From Lachnospiraceae bacterium (GTDB lineage Bacteria; Bacillota; Clostridia; Lachnospirales; Lachnospiraceae), in the NCBI GenBank assembly GCA_910575035.1, contig CAJTDL010000003.1, positions 1 to 64,000 of the forward strand: 64,000 bases of DNA, given 5' to 3'. A program made the position numbers and the translations under genes. Under the pieces are notes generated by a model. That model saw nothing but the letters and a program-made list of their open reading frames with translations. It did no database searches and had not been told where the DNA came from. Below, piece by piece: positions 59,448 through 64,000 of this stretch (the first letter of the stretch is position 1; each line of letters begins with the position of its first letter).

Positions 59448-61201
59448 AAGTAGGTTATACATACGCAAGCCCTTCCCGATGCACACAGGCCGGCAACCAG
59501 GCAACGTTAGGGCTAAGCCCTGATTTATCCCGTGATGAAAAAGTTTCGTTCTGCGGGAAATTAAAGCATCCGTTATTGTTCCGTGACGCTATGCTGATGC
59601 TAAGGGAAATCGTTATTTCCGATACAAGGAAAAAAACAAAAGAACGGACAGACTATTTTACCTGGCTTGACGGGGAAATCGAACGGCGCGTCAAGAAACA
59701 CAAAGAATACACGCCAAACATAAGGGCATCCTTACAAAAAGAAATGGACGCCTGCGACCTTGCGCTATCCCGCCAAAAAGAGAATATCAGCCAGTTATTG
59801 CATATACAGAAAAATTTACAAAAGCAGATTGACCAGTATGATGCATGGAAAGATTACTATAAAATTGAACGGGATTTTTGGAAATTTATCAAGGACAGGG
59901 ATTACAGTTTATGGTTTGTATTAGACCCTGTCATTACCGTACATAACGACCAGGTTTCCTTCGAGGCATTTTCCCTTGATGAATCCATTTACGGCTGCCT
60001 GTCTGTGGCCATGGATGAATTTGATTTAATGCAGGCGCCCAAATTAGGGACGACAAATATAGACTTCTCCGCCAAATTAGAAAAAGAAATGCAGAGATTC
60101 CGAAGCTATACGGACGTTACGCTGTCGGTCAACCCAGAGGGATTTACCATCGACAATGATATTGTGCCAGAATATATCGAGAAGAAAATCGACTTGCCTG
60201 AAACATGGATCAAAGGCTTTAACCAGGTATCTTCAGCCGCAGCATTATCCGGGATTGAGCTGGAGCTTTCCCCTTCTGATATGTATGATATCTGTGCATT
60301 TTTAAGGAAGCACAAAGAGAAGAAAAGCCCCCGTTACATGAAATGGGTGTTAGAGCCAGGGCAAAGGGCGCAGATTGTATTTGAACCTTTTGGGGCAGTC
60401 CTTACCCTGAACGCTGTTTATCAGGGGAGCCAGAGAAGGGAAGAAAAGATCTGGGGCAGAAGGCGCTGGCTTGTAGCTGAAAAATTAATCCCCTTAGCAA
60501 AAGCATTTTACGTGCGCATTTTGGGATTTGGGATGCCCCAATTTATCCGCGCCGATATGGGCACAATGCAAATGACAGTTGGCTTCTCCTCATGGTCTTC
60601 CAATGACTGGGTCAAAGGAACCGCATTTAACGTTATGGCAGGATTTACAGGTGAAGGCTGTTATCCAGACGTCTACCAATTGCTGAAGGAAAAGCGCTGC
60701 TTATCTATGGAGGAAATTTCCAGCCAGCTTCCAAGCCAAAAAAGCGATAGGGTAAAAGCCGGCGTAGGCATGCTGTTCCGGCGTGGGGAGGGGTATTTTG
60801 ACGTGATAAACAACAATGTGCGTTTCCGCCATTTATGCAACGCCCCCATCCCGGAAGAGCTTTATGAAGTTTCTGATATTGAAATGGATGTAGGAAGGAT
60901 CAGCAAGCTTACCTTTGACAATATGAGGGTGAGGTACTCGCGCCAACAGGAGTTTATTTTCACAACAACATACAAGGAAGATGGCCAGCTGTCGTCAACT
61001 GAGCTTGTCATTGACCAGGATGGGCAAATTACAAAAATAGGCTGCAGCTGCGCCAAATTTAAAAGGGGCGAAAGGAACCTCTCGGAGCCGTGCGCCCATA
61101 TCCTTGCGCTTTACGTCGCTTCTTATAAATTGTTAAAGCTGAAAAACCTGGAATACGATAAAGAATATAAAATCAATGATATTATGGAGATGTTGTTATA
61201 A
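59444..61201 (+). CDS. SWIM zinc-finger protein of the retron operon (WHSWIM-like)
   Basis: A 585-residue protein. The C-terminal SWIM finger is intact: C534, C536, C550 and H552 in GCSCAKFKRGERNLSEPCAH. A helix-turn-helix-like part before it (MEEISSQLPSQKSDRVKAGV) could be the winged helix of the WHSWIM family. The N-terminal half has a coiled coil (about residues 90-135). SWIM domains bind DNA or protein; here it may recognise msDNA. AGGAGG lies 11 bases before ATG 59444. It overlaps both neighbours by 4 bases and 1 base, so all three proteins are made together. Confidence 0.85.
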   Translation: MKVGYTYASPSRCTQAGNQATLGLSPDLSRDEKVSFCGKLKHPLLFRDAMLMLREIVISDTRKKTKERTDYFTWLDGEIERRVKKHKEYTPNIRASLQKEMDACDLALSRQKENISQLLHIQKNLQKQIDQYDAWKDYYKIERDFWKFIKDRDYSLWFVLDPVITVHNDQVSFEAFSLDESIYGCLSVAMDEFDLMQAPKLGTTNIDFSAKLEKEMQRFRSYTDVTLSVNPEGFTIDNDIVPEYIEKKIDLPETWIKGFNQVSSAAALSGIELELSPSDMYDICAFLRKHKEKKSPRYMKWVLEPGQRAQIVFEPFGAVLTLNAVYQGSQRREEKIWGRRRWLVAEKLIPLAKAFYVRILGFGMPQFIRADMGTMQMTVGFSSWSSNDWVKGTAFNVMAGFTGEGCYPDVYQLLKEKRCLSMEEISSQLPSQKSDRVKAGVGMLFRRGEGYFDVINNNVRFRHLCNAPIPEELYEVSDIEMDVGRISKLTFDNMRVRYSRQQEFIFTTTYKEDGQLSSTELVIDQDGQITKIGCSCAKFKRGERNLSEPCAHILALYVASYKLLKLKNLEYDKEYKINDIMEMLL

Positions 61202-62670
61202 TGGATACCAAAGCCGAATATAGAGAACTAGTTAAGAATATGGGCAAAAAGGAATTTACCTTCCTTAAAATGCAGGAATACGGGTTCTGGCCCAGCAATT
61301 TGCCCACGCCATATGAGCGCCAGCAAAATGAGACAGAAGAAGACTTTGAAAACAGGAAAAAGCTGTTGGATGAGTTCCAAAAGCTTTCCGAAAAAATTTC
61401 AGAAGCCTGCCAGGAGAAAGCGGAAATTGAAAAAAAGCTCTCCCATTTGAATAAGGAATACCAGGACACATGGGATTACGAAAAAATCCGTTCCGCGGTG
61501 GCTCAGGAAATTATGAAAGAGTCCATCGCCAGGCGCGCGGAGAAAAAAGCTGAACGGGAACGGCAAAAGCAGTTAAAATCAGAAGCCTGGAAGAAACGGA
61601 AGGCAGAAAATATCCTGTTTATTGGCAAAGGCTATTCCAGCCTGTTAGGGAAAAAAGAAACCAATGTACAGAAACTGACGGAAAACCAAATGCCTGTCAT
61701 TGAGACAGACAGGGAACTTGCCAAATTCCTGCAGATAGAATACAGCGCCCTGCGCTACCTGGCATACCATAGGGACGTCATTACCTTTGACAATTATTAC
61801 CGTTTCGATATCCCCAAAAAAAGCGGCGGGACACGCCATATCGCTGCGCCCAAAACACAATTGAAAGCGGCCCAGAGGCAAATATTGGACGGGATCCTGC
61901 AAAAGGCAGCGATTTCAGATTTCTCCCATGGGTTTGCCAAATCAAGGTCTATACTTACAAGTGCAAAGGCACATAGCACAAGCCCTGATTTATTGATCAA
62001 TATTGATTTGGAAAACTTTTTCCCTACTATTACATTTGAGCGTGTAAGGGGCCTATACCAATCCTTTGGCTACTCTGGCTACATAGCGTCGCTGCTTGCC
62101 ATGCTTTGCACCTACTGTGAAAGGATGCCCCTGGAAATAAAAGGAGAGGTCAAATATATCAAGACATCCGACCGGATATTGCCGCAAGGCTCCCCGGCCA
62201 GCCCTATGATCACAAATATTATATGCAGGAATATGGATAAGCGTATCCATGGATTATGCCAAAAGTTAGGGGTTACTTATACAAGGTATGCGGACGATAT
62301 GAGCTTTAGCTATGTGGGCAGCATTGATAATTTTGCCATAGGGAGCTTTTTAAGTAGCATTAATAAGATTATAGAAGCAGAAGGCTTCCATATGAAGGAA
62401 GAAAAAACCCATATACTGAGAAAAAACAACCGGCAGTATATAACTGGCATTGTGATTAACAACGAAGAAATTGGCGTCCCTAAGAAATGGGTGAAAATAT
62501 TAAAGGCTTCGATACATAATGCACAGAAATTAAGAGATTCCGGCGGCTCTGTACCAAATAAGACAATACATGAGATCTCCGGAAAAATCGCATGGCTGAA
62601 AAGCGTAAACGCAAAGAGATACCAAAAAACCATTAGCCAGGGCACAGAATTTTTAAAAAGCGTAACCTAA
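61201..62670 (+). CDS. Retron-type reverse transcriptase
   Basis: A 489-residue RT. An N-terminal charged coiled-coil extension (about 1-155) is longer than in classical retron RTs. The polymerase has INIDLENFFP (D269), QGSPASP (329-335) and RYADDM (YADD, 363-366). Retron hallmarks are SAKAH at 254-258, close to the NAxxH of region X, and RQYITG at 411-416, close to the VTG of region Y. Group II intron features (maturase domain X, endonuclease) are absent. It would make msDNA from the retron ncRNA. The start ATG 61201 overlaps the previous stop by one base. Confidence 0.92.
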   Translation: MDTKAEYRELVKNMGKKEFTFLKMQEYGFWPSNLPTPYERQQNETEEDFENRKKLLDEFQKLSEKISEACQEKAEIEKKLSHLNKEYQDTWDYEKIRSAVAQEIMKESIARRAEKKAERERQKQLKSEAWKKRKAENILFIGKGYSSLLGKKETNVQKLTENQMPVIETDRELAKFLQIEYSALRYLAYHRDVITFDNYYRFDIPKKSGGTRHIAAPKTQLKAAQRQILDGILQKAAISDFSHGFAKSRSILTSAKAHSTSPDLLINIDLENFFPTITFERVRGLYQSFGYSGYIASLLAMLCTYCERMPLEIKGEVKYIKTSDRILPQGSPASPMITNIICRNMDKRIHGLCQKLGVTYTRYADDMSFSYVGSIDNFAIGSFLSSINKIIEAEGFHMKEEKTHILRKNNRQYITGIVINNEEIGVPKKWVKILKASIHNAQKLRDSGGSVPNKTIHEISGKIAWLKSVNAKRYQKTISQGTEFLKSVT

Positions 62671-62696
62671 CCCACACTGAATACCTTAATATGCTG

Positions 62697-62740
62697 TTCC
62701 CAGGCCTCGGCGCAGCAGTGGCTGCGCCGAGGCCTGGGAA
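62697..62740. terminator. Perfect 20-bp stem-loop after the RT gene
   Basis: TTCCCAGGCCTCGGCGCAGC (62697-62716) and its exact complement (62721-62740) flank a 4-base loop. It lies between the convergent RT and leuD genes. No T-run follows on either strand, so it may stop transcription in another way or have a retron-related role. Nothing else is seen in 62671-62812. Confidence 0.65.
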
Positions 62741-62812
62741 GCAGTGCTGTCAGTAACATAGGCAAGCAAAACATAAGGTTATTTAGCCCCTTCCCTTACA
62801 ATGATTGCCGCC

Positions 62813-63298
62813 CTATTTTTGATTAATGTAATTGATCAATCCTTCGGCTTTGATAATCTTTTGCATAAACTCCGGGAAAGCCTGGCCTTGGAAGGTGGTT
62901 CCCTTGGTCTTGTTGGTGATCAGGCCGCTGTCAAAGTCCACCTCTACCTCATCACCGGACTCAATGCCTTTGGCGGCCTCTGGGCATTCTATAATAGGAA
63001 GGCCAATGTTGATGGCATTCCGATAGAAGATGCGGGCGAAAGTTTCAGCAATCACGCAGCTTACGCCAGCTGCTTTGATGGCTATGGGGGCGTGTTCCCT
63101 GGAGGAGCCGCACCCGAAATTTTTGTCGGCTACAATCAGGTCGCCAGGGCTTACTTTGTTCACAAATTCTTTGTCAATGTCTTCCATGCAGTGAGCCGCC
63201 AATTCTTTCGGGTCAGAAGAATTTAAGTACCTGGCAGGGATGATCACATCAGTGTCTACATTATCTCCATATTTAAAAACAGTTCCGTTGGCTTTCAT
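62813..63298 (-). CDS. leuD: 3-isopropylmalate dehydratase small subunit
   Basis: A 161-residue LeuD: swivelling domain with [18 protein letters not shown], the conserved [10 protein letters not shown] and a C-terminal [11 protein letters not shown]. With LeuC it interconverts 2- and 3-isopropylmalate in leucine synthesis. ATG 63298 has GGAGG 5 bases upstream; an ATG four codons earlier contains the ribosome binding site. It is directly downstream of leuC (14-base gap). Confidence 0.95.
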   Translation of the reverse strand: MKANGTVFKYGDNVDTDVIIPARYLNSSDPKELAAHCMEDIDKEFVNKVSPGDLIVADKNFGCGSSREHAPIAIKAAGVSCVIAETFARIFYRNAINIGLPIIECPEAAKGIESGDEVEVDFDSGLITNKTKGTTFQGQAFPEFMQKIIKAEGLINYINQK

Positions 63299-63312
63299 GG
63301 TTTCCTCCATTT

Positions 63313-64000
63313 CTATTCTATTGGCGCCGAAATTTTGCCGGTTATGGCGCTGGCAGCTGCTACGGCAGGGCTCGCCAGGTAAATTTCAGACTCTATATGC
63401 CCCATACGGCCTACAAAGTTACGGTTGGTAGTGGATACGCAGCGTTCACCTTCTGCAAGGATCCCCATGTAGCCGCCCAGGCAGGGGCCGCAGGTAGGGG
63501 CGCTTACAATGGCGCCAGCTTCAATAAAGGCTTTTAAAAGCCCCTCTTCCATGGCATCCAAATAAATTTTCTGAGTGGCTGGGATTACGATGCAGCGGAT
63601 TCCCTTGGCTACCTTCTTTCCCTGTAGGATCTTGGCCGCAACCCGAAGGTCATCCAGGCGGCCGTTGGTGCAGGAACCGATCACGACCTGGTCAATTTTT
63701 ATGTCGCCTACCTGGTCGATGGTCCTTGTGTTCTCAGGCAGGTGCGGGAAGGCTACGGTAGGCTTCAGGGTACTCAGGTCGATGGTGTAGGTTTCGTCGT
63801 ATACAGCGTCTGGATCCGCCCCATATACTTTAAGCCCACGGCGGGAATGTGCCTTCATGTAAGCGATGGCTCTATCGTCCACAGGGAAAATGCCGTTCTT
63901 GCCGCCAGCTTCAATAGCCATATTGGCAATAGTGAATCGGTCGTCCATGGATAGGCTGGCAATGCCTTCCCCGGTAAATTCCATGGATTTGTAAAGGGCG
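63313..64000 (-). CDS. leuC: 3-isopropylmalate dehydratase large subunit, partial
   Basis: The C-terminal 229 or so residues of LeuC; the start lies beyond the right edge. Iron-sulfur ligands are visible: the Cys in [12 protein letters not shown] and the two in [13 protein letters not shown]. The preceding region ([20 protein letters not shown]) and the C-terminal [19 protein letters not shown] are typical. It forms the catalytic aconitase-like subunit that works with LeuD, encoded next in the operon. Confidence 0.95.
   Translation of the reverse strand, partial: ALYKSMEFTGEGIASLSMDDRFTIANMAIEAGGKNGIFPVDDRAIAYMKAHSRRGLKVYGADPDAVYDETYTIDLSTLKPTVAFPHLPENTRTIDQVGDIKIDQVVIGSCTNGRLDDLRVAAKILQGKKVAKGIRCIVIPATQKIYLDAMEEGLLKAFIEAGAIVSAPTCGPCLGGYMGILAEGERCVSTTNRNFVGRMGHIESEIYLASPAVAAASAITGKISAPIE

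Noticed and set aside
61201-62670. Group II intron maturase or DGR reverse transcriptase
   Set aside because: No intron-like RNA ends, no maturase X or HNH domain, and no variable/template repeat pair nearby; SAKAH and ITG motifs and the partner genes fit a retron RT better.
1-64000. tRNA or rRNA genes as integration targets
   Set aside because: No cloverleaf-like sequence with a TTCGANNC arm beside an acceptor stem, and no rRNA stretch, was seen on either strand.

Overview
The window reads as chromosome of a spore-forming, Gram-positive gut Clostridium relative, most likely Lachnospiraceae. It carries a complete spoIIIA operon (49334-54812), a sucrose/alpha-galactoside cluster of the kind found in gut Blautia/Ruminococcus relatives, leuCD, a cobalamin riboswitch with a DUF4430 lipoprotein and an ECF S component, and a large conjugative-element region typical of that family. 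Genus assignment is inference; no rRNA or tRNA gene is present to anchor it.

Region 1 (1-20264) is a nest of mobilisable elements, nearly all read on the minus strand. One module (1-6580) has a VapE-like ATPase, a CHC2 primase-like protein, a MobA/MobL relaxase, an LspA-like cargo gene, a TTRAP-type protein, DUF3847 and a RepA_N-like initiator. Regulators and an iteron-like array (8773-9070) follow. A second module (9066-18220) has TnpV, a large serine recombinase, a TnpW-like protein, a DnaC-like loader, a replisome organiser, a Cys-rich VLP protein, a second TTRAP protein, a VirD2-type relaxase, MobC and a sigma/HTH regulatory set. A cation-efflux gene with a divergent TetR regulator and a 140-bp hairpin complete it.

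Region 2 (20247-31447) is the mobilisation and leading half of an ICE: truncated maff2, VirD4, PcfB, several large polyvalent or accessory proteins, a toprim primase, a DUF6017 protein and a third TTRAP protein. The ICE is cut inside maff2 at about 20264, where Region 1 begins.

Region 3 (31477-36924) lies between two 233-bp direct copies of a promoter/leader/terminator unit. It holds an AT-rich four-gene operon: Fic protein, AlbA_2/Schlafen-like protein, class III nucleotide cyclase, and a small membrane protein resembling the Pycsar effector PycTM. A tyrosine-integrase remnant abuts the outer repeat. Gene decay follows (SDR, IS256-type transposase, HxlR fragments), then an orphan AAA ATPase.

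Region 4 (39244-49179) is metabolic and transport: a BceAB/FtsX-type ABC pair, then a divergent cluster of a frameshifted sucrose-type PTS IIBCA and sucrose-6-phosphate hydrolase against an AraC regulator and a GH36 alpha-galactosidase. Together these would take up and split sucrose and raffinose-type sugars.

Region 5 (49334-56188) is spoIIIAA-AH, and divergent from it a cobalamin riboswitch with the two uptake genes.

Region 6 (56230-62740) is a three-gene operon: a 927-residue helical-repeat protein, a SWIM zinc-finger protein and a retron-type reverse transcriptase. This matches the gene set of type XIII retrons as I recall it. A structured segment at 56296-56496, with matching end repeats, a 97-nt hairpin and its own strong promoter on the opposite strand, is a candidate retron ncRNA transcribed divergently from the operon. 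leuD and a partial leuC close the window.
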